Assembly: GCA_902518155.1 (NCBI GenBank)
Contig: CABYFA010000005.1
Span: 1-64,000 of the forward strand
Source: an uncultured Pelagibacteraceae bacterium
Lineage (GTDB): Bacteria > Pseudomonadota > Alphaproteobacteria > Pelagibacterales > Pelagibacteraceae
Direction of reading: 5' to 3'
Length of the DNA: 64,000 nucleotides
Shown piece after piece: positions 26,345-34,610 of the stretch. The position numbers were made by a program, and so were the translations under genes. Under the pieces are notes generated by a model. It was not told the origin of the DNA. It ran no database searches and worked only from the letters and a program-made list of their open reading frames with translations. How positions within the stretch are numbered: the first letter of the stretch is position 1; each line of letters opens with the position of its first letter.

Positions 26345-28396
26345 GTGAAAGCTTTTGTACAAAAAAATTTTAATTATTTTATTTTCTTAATTTTACTTAC
26401 ATTATTAATTTTTCTTAAAATTCTAAATCCTGCATTTATTAAGTCTGTTTCGTATTTAAGTTTTGACTTGTATCAAAAAGTATTTGTTCAGGAAAAGGAT
26501 AGTGATGTGGTTATTATAGATATTGACGAACAAAGTTTAGGTAAATTTGGACAATTCCCATGGAACAGAAGAGTTTTTGCAAAAATTCTTGATCAATTAA
26601 ATATCCATAATCCCAAGGCCATAGGTTTTGATATTTTTTTTACTGAAAAAGACAAGCAATCACCTGAGGCAATTATCAAGTCATATGGTTTAATTCCTTC
26701 TGATGTTGCGGATATTCAAAACTTAAAAAGTCCTGATGATATTTTTTCTGAAAAACTAAAAGAGTCTAAATCAATAATTGCTGTTTTGGGTAGCAATGTA
26801 CCCTCACATTCAAATTATAACAGAAAAGCGAAAGCAAGATTTTTATCTAAAGGTGGTGATCCAAAAGATTTTACATACTCTTATCCTCATTCCATAGGAT
26901 CTTTGGAAAAACTGGAGAAGAATGTTAAGGGATTGGGCTCTATATCTTTTTTAGATCAATTAGACGGAATAATACGATCCTTACCATTAATTGTACAATT
27001 TGATAAAAAAATATATCCAACAATGGGACTAGAGATGGTTAGAGTAGGATCAAAACAAAAAAATATTTATGTAGAATTGAATGAAGTAGGCATTCAAAGA
27101 ATTAGTGCTAGACCCCATAAAGTAGACTCTGATCCAAACGGGATTATTTGGATTAAATATAAAAAATCAAATAAAGATCAATTTATATCAGCAGGCGATG
27201 TCTATGATGGAAAATTTCGATCAGATTTTTTTAAAGATAAATACGTTTTAATTGGAGCATCAGCACAAGGACTTTTTGATCTTGTAAAAACTCCACTTGG
27301 TGTAACCATTCCAGGAGTAGAAGTTCACGCAAATGTCATAGAGAATATTCTTGATCAATCATATTTAGTTCGAAATCCAAATACTTATATTTTTGAATTA
27401 ATATTTTCGATTATTATTGCTTTACTTACTTTTGTTTTGTCTCAAAAGATTAAACCAAAATATAGTTTATCCATATTCTTTGGGAATATTTTGGCTATTA
27501 TAATAATTGGTTTTTCTATTTATAAATTTAGATCAGAGTTAGTAGATTTTAGTTATCCTATTTTCATTGTAACACTAACATTTTTAACAGGTCTTTATTT
27601 TAGGTTTATTGAAGAAAACAAAATGGCTTTAGCCAATCTTCAAAAAGAGGCTAAACTTCTAAAAGAACGAGAACTAGCAGCTGGAGTTCAAAAAAGCTTA
27701 TTTCCAGATATTTCGAAATTTGAGAATTTTATTTTTGCAAAAAACGTGCCTGCAAGAGATGTTTCAGGGGATTATTTTGATGTTGTTAGATCTAGTCCTG
27801 AAGAATATTTTTTTACTTTAGCTGATGTATCTGGCAAAGGAGTTAAAGCAGGTATGTATATGGCAAAAGCGTCCTCAATCTTTAGAACTCTTACTAATTT
27901 AAAATTCCCTTTAGAAAAAGTAGTATTTGGTGTCAATAACGAATTAGTTGAAGCAAAATTTAAAGGAATGTTTGTGACAGCTGTATTTGGAAAATTAAAC
28001 ATTAAAACGGGTGAACTAGTGTTTATTAATGCGGGTCATGAAAGTATTTTAACTTTTGATGAAAACAAAAATTATGAATATATAAAATCTGAAATGCCAC
28101 CCATTGGGATTGTAAAATATTTTACAGAGTCAATGGTGAAATCAAATACTATAAATCTTAAAGATAAAACTTTTGTGGTTTACACCGATGGTGTGACCGA
28201 AGGGTACATGAAAAATGGTGAAGAGTTAGGTGCTGAGGGAGTGCAAAAAATCATTAACGAAATGTCACAGGTCACACCAAAGTCCATAGTCGAAGCTATT
28301 GAAAAAGAGCTTAACTGGGGTGCAGAAAAGTTAAGGGATGACATCACTTGTATGGCAATTAACATCAGCAATACCGAGCTTATTAAGAAGAAATAA
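26345..28396 (+). CDS. CHASE2-domain PP2C (SpoIIE-type) phosphatase
   Basis: This is a 683-residue membrane phosphatase starting with GTG. A membrane helix (about 10-30) is followed by an extracytoplasmic CHASE2 sensor (about 40-335, with VVIIDIDEQSLGKFGQFPWNR and IGFDIFFTE), three membrane helices (about 345-430), a short coiled coil, and a PP2C domain (about 450-675: VSGDYFDV, ADVSGKGV, YTDGVTEGY, RDDITCMAI). It is the third PP2C of this type in the window and probably targets the same STAS proteins, with a periplasmic input. CHASE2 and FecR genes are often neighbours, as here. Confidence 0.9.
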   Translation: MKAFVQKNFNYFIFLILLTLLIFLKILNPAFIKSVSYLSFDLYQKVFVQEKDSDVVIIDIDEQSLGKFGQFPWNRRVFAKILDQLNIHNPKAIGFDIFFTEKDKQSPEAIIKSYGLIPSDVADIQNLKSPDDIFSEKLKESKSIIAVLGSNVPSHSNYNRKAKARFLSKGGDPKDFTYSYPHSIGSLEKLEKNVKGLGSISFLDQLDGIIRSLPLIVQFDKKIYPTMGLEMVRVGSKQKNIYVELNEVGIQRISARPHKVDSDPNGIIWIKYKKSNKDQFISAGDVYDGKFRSDFFKDKYVLIGASAQGLFDLVKTPLGVTIPGVEVHANVIENILDQSYLVRNPNTYIFELIFSIIIALLTFVLSQKIKPKYSLSIFFGNILAIIIIGFSIYKFRSELVDFSYPIFIVTLTFLTGLYFRFIEENKMALANLQKEAKLLKERELAAGVQKSLFPDISKFENFIFAKNVPARDVSGDYFDVVRSSPEEYFFTLADVSGKGVKAGMYMAKASSIFRTLTNLKFPLEKVVFGVNNELVEAKFKGMFVTAVFGKLNIKTGELVFINAGHESILTFDENKNYEYIKSEMPPIGIVKYFTESMVKSNTINLKDKTFVVYTDGVTEGYMKNGEELGAEGVQKIINEMSQVTPKSIVEAIEKELNWGAEKLRDDITCMAINISNTELIKKK

Positions 28397-28459
28397 TTTG
28401 AAACCCAAATTGAATAAATTGATTATTTAAAGTTTTTCAATTTTATGTAAATTGCTTTT

Positions 28460-28744
28460 GTGAAACGAATCTTTTTATTATTATTTTTGTTACCCGTGTT
28501 GAGTAATTGTACTCAATATTCTGCTATGTTAAGCCCTGCTTTAACTCTAGCACATACAGGTAATATCGCTCAAGCTACAAGCTCATTAGCGATTAACAAA
28601 GCTAAAAATGATTACGTTGAAAGTTTAAATTTAAATGCAGAATTAATTTGTCCAACTCATCATTCCTCAGAATTAAATGAAATTTTCTTTGAAACTATAG
28701 AACATATGGATTGTTATTATGATCCTCTTAGCATTCTTCGATAA
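28460..28744 (+). CDS. Small lipoprotein of unknown function
   Basis: The 94 residues start with GTG, with a lipoprotein signal peptide ending in LSNC (Cys about 17). The mature part has an Ala/Leu/Thr-rich helical stretch (SPALTLAHTGNIAQATSSLA) and two Cys in the C-terminal third. I recognise no characterised family. It follows the CHASE2 phosphatase by 63 bases, probably under separate or read-through expression. Confidence 0.6.
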   Translation: MKRIFLLLFLLPVLSNCTQYSAMLSPALTLAHTGNIAQATSSLAINKAKNDYVESLNLNAELICPTHHSSELNEIFFETIEHMDCYYDPLSILR

Positions 28745-28808
28745 TCTTAGTTTATTTTTTTCTAATTTTATTTTTGACATTGATTTTCGAAGCCAATAAA
28801 ATTTTTCA

Positions 28809-31028
28809 ATGAATTTTTTTTTACCACTGAAGATAATAACTTATTTAATTATTTTTTTATCTTTTATTTGTAATTCATATGCTGAAGTTAAACCTAATTT
28901 GTTAAGGACAGTTAGTTTAACTAATATTGTCAAATCACCATCAGATGTAAGATTTAATCCTGCGGGAACTAGAATTTTTTTCTCTGATTTTCGTTCTGGC
29001 GCAAATGTTTTGATACAATTTGATGTTGATACCCCTTTTAATATTTCTACGATCGATTTTAATAGTAGAGTAGAATTAGCTACTAATGGAGGAGGTATTG
29101 ACAATATAACTGATCCACAAGGTTTTGAGTTTAATAACGATGGAACAAAAGTTTTTGCTATTAATGATGGAGGTGGATTTAACGCCCATTTGCTTTCAAC
29201 TCCCTATGATTTTTCAAATGCCACCATGGTTGCTGATGATGGTTTTCATTTTAAAACAGATCCGGATCCAGTTATAAATAATAATAGAGCTGTTAAATTT
29301 AATCTTGATGGAACAAAAATGTTTCTTATAGATGCCATAAGTACTAGTTCTAGAGTTATCGAATTTAATTTGTCTACCCCGTATGACACCAGTACAGTTA
29401 CCCAAGGAAATAGTTTTAATATTAGTGAGAATGACACAACCCTTCAAGATTTATCATTTGATGATGATGGTACAAGAATGTATTTAATAGAAACTGCAAA
29501 AACTCCAGCCACGCACTTCATCTATGTTTATAAATTAAGTTCAGGCTTTGATATAACTACAGCAACGTTTGCTGGAAAAGTTGAGCAAGTATTCGAGGAT
29601 GTAGGGAGTGATGGAACTAACGGTACTCCCCTCGGTATGGGCTTTTCTGAAGATGGAATGAAATTTTACCAAGTTACATATCATTCGGGCACAGAAGGTA
29701 ATCGTGATAGAGTGCATGAATATGATTTAGTTTGTCCTTATGGAATTGTGCTTTGTGAAAATGAAACAGCTACCAGTACCAGTGCATCAGTTAATATTGC
29801 TAAAAATGTAATTTATCAAAATTCAAATACAATTTTCAAAAGATTTGATTGGTTACGTAGAAATGAGGAAAAAAGAAATTTAAACAGTCATGATATTAAA
29901 CTAGATATCAATAATCCAATTTTAGCTTCATTTAAGCATAAGTTAGAGAACTCATTAAAACATAATTTAGAAAACTCACTTAATAATAATCAATATATTC
30001 ATGCATCCTTAAAAGATAAAAATCCTTTCAAGAATATGAGAAATTGGTCTCATTGGTCTCATGGAGATATTTCATTTGGCAGAGTAGGAGAAAAAGGTTT
30101 CATTAAACCAACAGACATAAGAACAAGAGGTATTATGTTTGGAGCTGATAAATTAATTGATAATAAAATCTTTGGGCTAGCTTTTCGATATGGCAATGAT
30201 GATGTTAAAATTGATACTGGTCTAGGAAGTAAATTAGATGCACATGCATATACTTTAAATATGTATGCAAGTTTACCTTTAGATGGAAAATCAAATCTTA
30301 ATACTCTAATTGGTGCAAGCTTTTTAAGCATTGATCAATTAATCAAAAATACTGTTACAGGAGATAGATACGGCAGACAAATATTTACATCAATGATTTA
30401 TGAAAATGAAAACGAATATACTAGACATAATTTAACTCCATTTGGTAAATTTGAGATAGGTATCACCCAACTTTCAGAGTATACGGATTTTGGTACTTCT
30501 GCAACAAACAGTGTAGATGTTCACGAAAGACTTACTTTTAAAACTAGTAATGCTTCGGGGGGTTTCAAGTTTGATGACACTTTATATCTTGATAATAAAA
30601 CTCTAAACAGAAATGGTTTTGTAGAATATATTATTGATTTAACTCCAGATATCGATCATTTTTATAAAAATCACATTGATAATACAACAGTAAGAAACAC
30701 TTTAAAAAAACATTCTTTACATAATATTAGAGGAAATATTGGCTTTGAGTATGTAGAAATGAATGGTTATACTTTTGCAATCAACTATGAAAGATTTCAA
30801 AGTCTAAGTGATAGTGCTTACTCAGACAGTTTATTATTTAAGTTAGGAAAAAAAGAAGTTAATAATGCAAATCTGGATGTAATTTATGATCCAATAAATA
30901 ATAATAAAACTGAAATAAGTTATTTAAAAAACTTTGGTAATTTTAACTTAAAATTAAATTCTAATTATAGTTTATTCAGTAAAATCCCTGATTATGGGGC
31001 TAATCTTAAAATTTCTGGCACCTTTTAG
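28809..31028 (+). CDS. Autotransporter-like surface protein with propeller-repeat passenger
   Basis: This 739-residue protein has a signal peptide (cleavage after SYA). The passenger (about 28-310) carries five repeats of the type FNxDGTKxF (e.g. FNNDGTKVFAINDG, FNLDGTKMFLIDA, FDDDGTRMYLIE), as in beta-propeller proteins. A charged linker follows (about 325-410). The C-terminal part (about 415-739) looks like an autotransporter beta-barrel (WSHGDISFGRVG, GIMFGADKLIDNKIFGLAF) and ends in the expected terminal Phe (KISGTF). It is probably displayed on the outer membrane. The linker contains a small internal duplication (HKLENSLKHNLENSLN). Ligand unknown. Confidence 0.78.
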   Translation: MNFFLPLKIITYLIIFLSFICNSYAEVKPNLLRTVSLTNIVKSPSDVRFNPAGTRIFFSDFRSGANVLIQFDVDTPFNISTIDFNSRVELATNGGGIDNITDPQGFEFNNDGTKVFAINDGGGFNAHLLSTPYDFSNATMVADDGFHFKTDPDPVINNNRAVKFNLDGTKMFLIDAISTSSRVIEFNLSTPYDTSTVTQGNSFNISENDTTLQDLSFDDDGTRMYLIETAKTPATHFIYVYKLSSGFDITTATFAGKVEQVFEDVGSDGTNGTPLGMGFSEDGMKFYQVTYHSGTEGNRDRVHEYDLVCPYGIVLCENETATSTSASVNIAKNVIYQNSNTIFKRFDWLRRNEEKRNLNSHDIKLDINNPILASFKHKLENSLKHNLENSLNNNQYIHASLKDKNPFKNMRNWSHWSHGDISFGRVGEKGFIKPTDIRTRGIMFGADKLIDNKIFGLAFRYGNDDVKIDTGLGSKLDAHAYTLNMYASLPLDGKSNLNTLIGASFLSIDQLIKNTVTGDRYGRQIFTSMIYENENEYTRHNLTPFGKFEIGITQLSEYTDFGTSATNSVDVHERLTFKTSNASGGFKFDDTLYLDNKTLNRNGFVEYIIDLTPDIDHFYKNHIDNTTVRNTLKKHSLHNIRGNIGFEYVEMNGYTFAINYERFQSLSDSAYSDSLLFKLGKKEVNNANLDVIYDPINNNKTEISYLKNFGNFNLKLNSNYSLFSKIPDYGANLKISGTF

Positions 31029-31040
31029 TTTTTAAAAATA

Positions 31041-31295
31041 TTATTTTAAAAGATCTTGAAGTTTATTTTCTTTCTCTAGTGCTCTAACCTCATCATACCC
31101 ACCTATATGTTGGTCATCAAAAAAAATTTGAGGAATAGTTCTTTTACCATTTGCTTTTTGAATCATCTCATCTTTTGCACCATCAACCTTCGCAACATCA
31201 ATTTCTTCATAAGGTGCATTATTTCTTGTGAGTAATCTTTTAGCCGCCTCACAATAATTACACATGGGACCTGTATAGATTGTAATTTTTTTCAT
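31041..31295 (-). CDS. grxC: Glutaredoxin (GrxC type)
   Basis: This 84-residue glutaredoxin has the active site MCNYCEAAKRLL (CNYC instead of the common CPYC), the cis-Pro segment RTIPQIFFDDQHIGG, and a C-terminal helix. It uses glutathione to reduce protein disulfides in the cytoplasm. It lies 3 bases after the DUF2805-type gene in one minus-strand unit. Length and motifs are complete. Confidence 0.92.
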   Translation of the reverse strand: MKKITIYTGPMCNYCEAAKRLLTRNNAPYEEIDVAKVDGAKDEMIQKANGKRTIPQIFFDDQHIGGYDEVRALEKENKLQDLLK

Positions 31296-31298
31296 AAT

Positions 31299-31595
31299 TT
31301 ATAGATAATCACCTTTTTTTATTTTACTAGTAATTTGTTTTCTTGAATATTCAAATTTTTTTCTGTGTTTGATACTTTTTTGATGAACTCTTTTTCTCCA
31401 TAATCTAAATGAGGATGGTTTGAGAGATTTTCTCATTATCTTAATGACATCAGATTCTCGGTAACCAGTTTTTTTTTCGATATCTTCAAAAGTGATCCTA
31501 TCGGCCCAAGCAGCCCAGATGACCCAATCTGGATCTTCATGATTTGGCTCTGGATTTTTGACGCGGGTAACTGGCCTGTGACCTTTTTTTTTCAT
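31299..31595 (-). CDS. DUF2805 / TIGR03643 family protein
   Basis: This small basic protein is recognisable by PDWVIWAAWADRITFEDIEKKTG and FRLWRKRV, features of the TIGR03643 (DUF2805) family of unknown function; the first part resembles a helix-turn-helix. The ORF track begins nine residues earlier, but the ATG at 31595 (MKKKGHRPV) looks like a better start. It precedes grxC in the same transcript and is divergent from the LysE gene. Confidence 0.8.
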   Translation of the reverse strand: MKKKGHRPVTRVKNPEPNHEDPDWVIWAAWADRITFEDIEKKTGYRESDVIKIMRKSLKPSSFRLWRKRVHQKSIKHRKKFEYSRKQITSKIKKGDYL

Positions 31596-31643
31596 AAATC
31601 CTTTATATTTGAAAAAAATCAATAATGCATTTTTTTTAGGATC

Positions 31644-31652
31644 TGTTATAGT
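31644..31652 (+). promoter_or_regulatory. Extended -10 promoter candidate for the LysE gene
   Basis: TGTTATAGT is an extended -10 element (TG, one base, TATAGT). The predicted start (about 31659-31660) coincides with the first base of the hairpin that occupies the whole leader. No clear -35 box is seen, which is tolerated by extended -10 promoters. Confidence 0.4.
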
Positions 31653-31659
31653 ATGATCT

Positions 31660-31715
31660 GATAGTCCTACTTAGCCATCTTTAGCTCCCGGTTTTTTAGG
31701 ACTATCTTTTTTTTT
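31660..31715 (+). promoter_or_regulatory. 5' leader hairpin followed by nine T, abutting the start codon
   Basis: A perfect 10-base inverted repeat, GATAGTCCTA (31660-31669) and TAGGACTATC (31697-31706), encloses a 27-base loop and is followed by T9 (31707-31715) and then directly by the ATG at 31716. It has the form of an intrinsic terminator, but its position inside the leader points to attenuation or control of translation start. It does not match any riboswitch class I can recall. Confidence 0.6.
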
Positions 31716-32330
31716 ATGCTCCCCCTAGATTTTATCCTTTTTTTACAGATCATAATTTTTCTATTCATCACACCGGGTACCCCTCGGATAGTAATTATTT
31801 CTTATTCGATGAATTATGGTGTTAAAAATTGTATTTGGACAGCTTTAGGTGATGTTACCGCAAATTTATTTCAAGCAACTTTAGTAATTTTTGTTATAGG
31901 AACTTTTTTGTCTGACAATCCAAACTTTTTAAATTTTTTTAAGTGGGTTGGAGTTTTTTATTTAATGTATTTAGCTTACGATGTGTACAAATCTACACCA
32001 AAAGATGTAAATTCAAAAATAATTAGCACCAAAAGTGTTTTTTCTTTTTATAAAGATGGTTTTTTAGTTGCGGGCACAAGTCCTAAGGCTTGGTTGTTCT
32101 TTCCTCTAATATTTCCACAGTTCATTGATTTTAATACCAATTATATTGTTCAATTCTTTATTTTAATAACAACTTATGTTGTTTTAGATTTTATTTCTTT
32201 AATTGGTTATGCTTTGCTAGCACAAAAATTAATTATGTGGATCAAAGCAAACCCAAAAACAATTAATACAATCTCAGCGAGTGTTTTAGTAATCATTGCG
32301 CTAATTATTATTGTTACACAACAATATTAG
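31716..32330 (+). CDS. LysE/RhtB-family amino-acid exporter
   Basis: This 204-residue inner-membrane protein has about six hydrophobic helices and the family's early FITPGTPRIVIISYSMNYG signature plus KAWLFFPLIFPQF. LysE/RhtB proteins export amino acids or related metabolites by proton antiport; the substrate cannot be read from the sequence. It is preceded by an unusual hairpin leader and lies upstream of a branched-chain-type ABC importer. Confidence 0.85.
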   Translation: MLPLDFILFLQIIIFLFITPGTPRIVIISYSMNYGVKNCIWTALGDVTANLFQATLVIFVIGTFLSDNPNFLNFFKWVGVFYLMYLAYDVYKSTPKDVNSKIISTKSVFSFYKDGFLVAGTSPKAWLFFPLIFPQFIDFNTNYIVQFFILITTYVVLDFISLIGYALLAQKLIMWIKANPKTINTISASVLVIIALIIIVTQQY

Positions 32331-32356
32331 AATATATCCAAAGTTGTTTTTGCCTC

Positions 32357-32385
32357 TTGCAATAGCTGAAAATTATTTATTTAAT
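32357..32385 (+). promoter_or_regulatory. Predicted promoter of the first liv-type operon
   Basis: TTGCAA (32357-32362), a 17-base spacer, and TTTAAT (32380-32385) give four and five matches to the sigma-70 boxes. The start would be near 32392, leaving a roughly 30-base leader containing an ATTAATTAATTAAT run and an AGAAGGAA ribosome site before the ATG at 32421. Confidence 0.42.
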
Positions 32386-32420
32386 TAAGAATTAATTAAT
32401 TAATAACAGAAGGAAATAAA

Positions 32421-33659
32421 ATGAGAATAAACAAGATAATATTGAGTTTTATTTCTGCAGTAGCAATTTTACTTTCAACTTCAGTTGTTTCATTGGCAAA
32501 AGTAGTTGGTGATAAAATTGTTTTAGGTGCTGCTATTTCATTAACTGGAAAATATTCATCTAATGGTGTTCATACACAAAACGGTTATAATATGGCTGTT
32601 GACAGAATTAATAGCATGGGTGGTGTTAAAGTTGGTGGAAAAACTTATAAGTTTGAAATCATTTATTATGACGATGAATCAAACCCAAAAAGAGCAGCTC
32701 AATTAGCAGAAAGATTAATCTCACAAGATGGTGTTGAGTTTATGCTTGGGCCTTATAGTTCGGGTTTAACAAAAGCAATTGCACCTGTTACAGAAAAATA
32801 TGGTGTACCAATGGTGGAAGCAAATGGTGCGTCTAGATCTTTGTTTACTAAAGGTTACAAATATCTATTTGCAGTTTTAGCTCCAGCTAACTTATATCTT
32901 GATGTAGCTATTAGAACAGCAGTTGAGTTAAATGGCGGAAAAGGTGTAAGAATTGCACAAGCATTTGAGCAAGATGCATTTTCACAAGACGTAAGATTAG
33001 GTATTTTAGATGCAGCGAAGGAAACTGGATCTGAAATTATAATCGACGATAAGCTTCCAAAAGAGCTTAACGATATGGCTGCAACATTAGTTAAAGTGAA
33101 ACAAATGAAGCCAGATGTTCTTGTGGTATCAGGACACACAAAAGGCGCATTAACTGCAATTAGACAAATTGCTGAAATGAAAGTTGATGTTCCAATGTTA
33201 GCAATGACACATTGTGATGCTGCGAAATTATCAAAACAACATGGTAAAAATTCTCAGTATGCGTTATGTGCTTCTCAATGGCATAAAACACTAACGTATA
33301 AAGATAATTTCTTTAAAGATGGTATGACATATGCGGCAGATTTCCAAAAAGAGTTTGGGTATGATCCGCCATATCAATCAGCAGAGTCTTCTGCAGCATT
33401 GTTAGTGTTTAAGGATGCTTTTGAAAGAGCGAATTCTTTCGATCAAAAGAAAGTAAGAGATGCTCTTGCAGCTACGAACATGCAAACATTCTATGGAAAT
33501 ATTAAGTTCGCACCAGGTGGTCAAAATGTTGATAAGCCGATGGTACTTTTCCAAGTAATGTGTGATGGCGCTGGGAAATGTGAAAACAAAGTTGTAGCTC
33601 CACTGAAGTGGGCATCAGCTAAATTGATTCACCCTATTCCTAAGTGGTCTGACAGATAA
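32421..33659 (+). CDS. Branched-chain-type (LivK) ABC substrate-binding protein
   Basis: This is a 412-residue periplasmic binding protein with a signal peptide (cleavage after VVSLA) and a type-I fold of the Leu/Ile/Val-binding family. Motifs include IVLGAAISLTGKYSSNG, DDESNPKRAAQLAERLI and VEANGASRSLF. Four Cys in the C-terminal half are unusual. It leads an operon with matching permeases and ATPases. The substrate could be an amino acid, amide or short-chain acid; sequence alone does not decide. A strong AAGGAA ribosome site and a terminator after the gene suggest much higher expression than the rest of the system. Confidence 0.88.
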   Translation: MRINKIILSFISAVAILLSTSVVSLAKVVGDKIVLGAAISLTGKYSSNGVHTQNGYNMAVDRINSMGGVKVGGKTYKFEIIYYDDESNPKRAAQLAERLISQDGVEFMLGPYSSGLTKAIAPVTEKYGVPMVEANGASRSLFTKGYKYLFAVLAPANLYLDVAIRTAVELNGGKGVRIAQAFEQDAFSQDVRLGILDAAKETGSEIIIDDKLPKELNDMAATLVKVKQMKPDVLVVSGHTKGALTAIRQIAEMKVDVPMLAMTHCDAAKLSKQHGKNSQYALCASQWHKTLTYKDNFFKDGMTYAADFQKEFGYDPPYQSAESSAALLVFKDAFERANSFDQKKVRDALAATNMQTFYGNIKFAPGGQNVDKPMVLFQVMCDGAGKCENKVVAPLKWASAKLIHPIPKWSDR

Positions 33660-33671
33660 TAACAAATCTTT

Positions 33672-33705
33672 AAATACCCCCTAAACTCTAGGGGGTATTT
33701 TTTTT
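33672..33705 (+). terminator. Rho-independent terminator after the LivK-like gene
   Basis: A perfect 10-base stem, AAATACCCCC and GGGGGTATTT, with a 9-base loop, is followed by a T run (T8 counting the end of the stem). It sits between the binding-protein gene and livH in the same direction, so it probably acts as a partial terminator that makes the binding protein more abundant than the permease. Confidence 0.9.
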
Positions 33706-33716
33706 AGAGGCAAATT

Positions 33717-34610
33717 ATGGATTTCATGGTTTTTCAGTATCCGATGATAACTGTTCAAGCTTGCTTGGATGGGATACTACTTGGAATTTTATTTGCATTA
33801 ATTGCTTATGGTATGGCTTTGCAATGGGGAGTGATGAATATCATAAACATTGCCCAAGGTGATTTAGTTATTCTTGGTGGCTATATTGCATACTTCATGT
33901 ATCTTTACGGAATTCATCCAGCTTGGGGAGTCATAGTTTCACCGATTATAATGTATTTTGTTGGTGTCGGAATTTATAAATTAGTAATTAATAAAGTCGT
34001 TGATAGAGACTTATTTATCTCAATTCTTGCTACATTCGGCATAAGTATTCTTTTTATGCAGCTAATGAACTTTGCATTTGGTGCGGATGTTGTTTTAGCA
34101 AACTCAGGTTATGGCACAACATTTTTATTTGATAGTGCAGTAGTTTTACCAAACTCAAAAATATTTTCAGCATTCGTTAGTATTGTTTTTGCTATTGGTT
34201 TAGTAATTTATATGAAAAAATCAAAACTTGGTCGAGCGATCAGAGCAACAGCTCAAAATGCAAGAGCTGCAAAGATTTTAGGTGTGGATACAGAAAAAGT
34301 TTATGCAGCAACTTTTGGATTAAATGCTGCTCTTTGTGGTGTTGCAGGAGCACTTATTTCAATAACTTTTACAATTCATCCTTATATGGGATTACCATAT
34401 ACAATTAGATCATTCATGATTGTTATTGTTGCTGGACTTGGCAATTTACCTGGTGTTGCAATGTCAGGGATGGGTCTTGGTGTATTTGAAGAGTTTGCTG
34501 ACTATATATTAGGTACAGAATTTAGAATAGGTTCAGTATTTTTATTATTAGTTTTAATTCTTGTTTACAGACGATTTAAACTTTCAAGAAAAAGAGAGTA
34601 TTTAAAATAA
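33717..34610 (+). CDS. livH: LivH-type ABC permease
   Basis: This 297-residue polytopic permease of the branched-chain amino acid family has GMALQWGVMNIINIAQGDLVILGGYI at the N-terminus and RAIRATAQNARAAKILGVD as the cytoplasmic coupling loop. It pairs with the following LivM-type protein in the membrane. It overlaps that gene by one base (TAATG). Start at ATG 33717, with AGAGG upstream. Confidence 0.9.
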   Translation: MDFMVFQYPMITVQACLDGILLGILFALIAYGMALQWGVMNIINIAQGDLVILGGYIAYFMYLYGIHPAWGVIVSPIIMYFVGVGIYKLVINKVVDRDLFISILATFGISILFMQLMNFAFGADVVLANSGYGTTFLFDSAVVLPNSKIFSAFVSIVFAIGLVIYMKKSKLGRAIRATAQNARAAKILGVDTEKVYAATFGLNAALCGVAGALISITFTIHPYMGLPYTIRSFMIVIVAGLGNLPGVAMSGMGLGVFEEFADYILGTEFRIGSVFLLLVLILVYRRFKLSRKREYLK

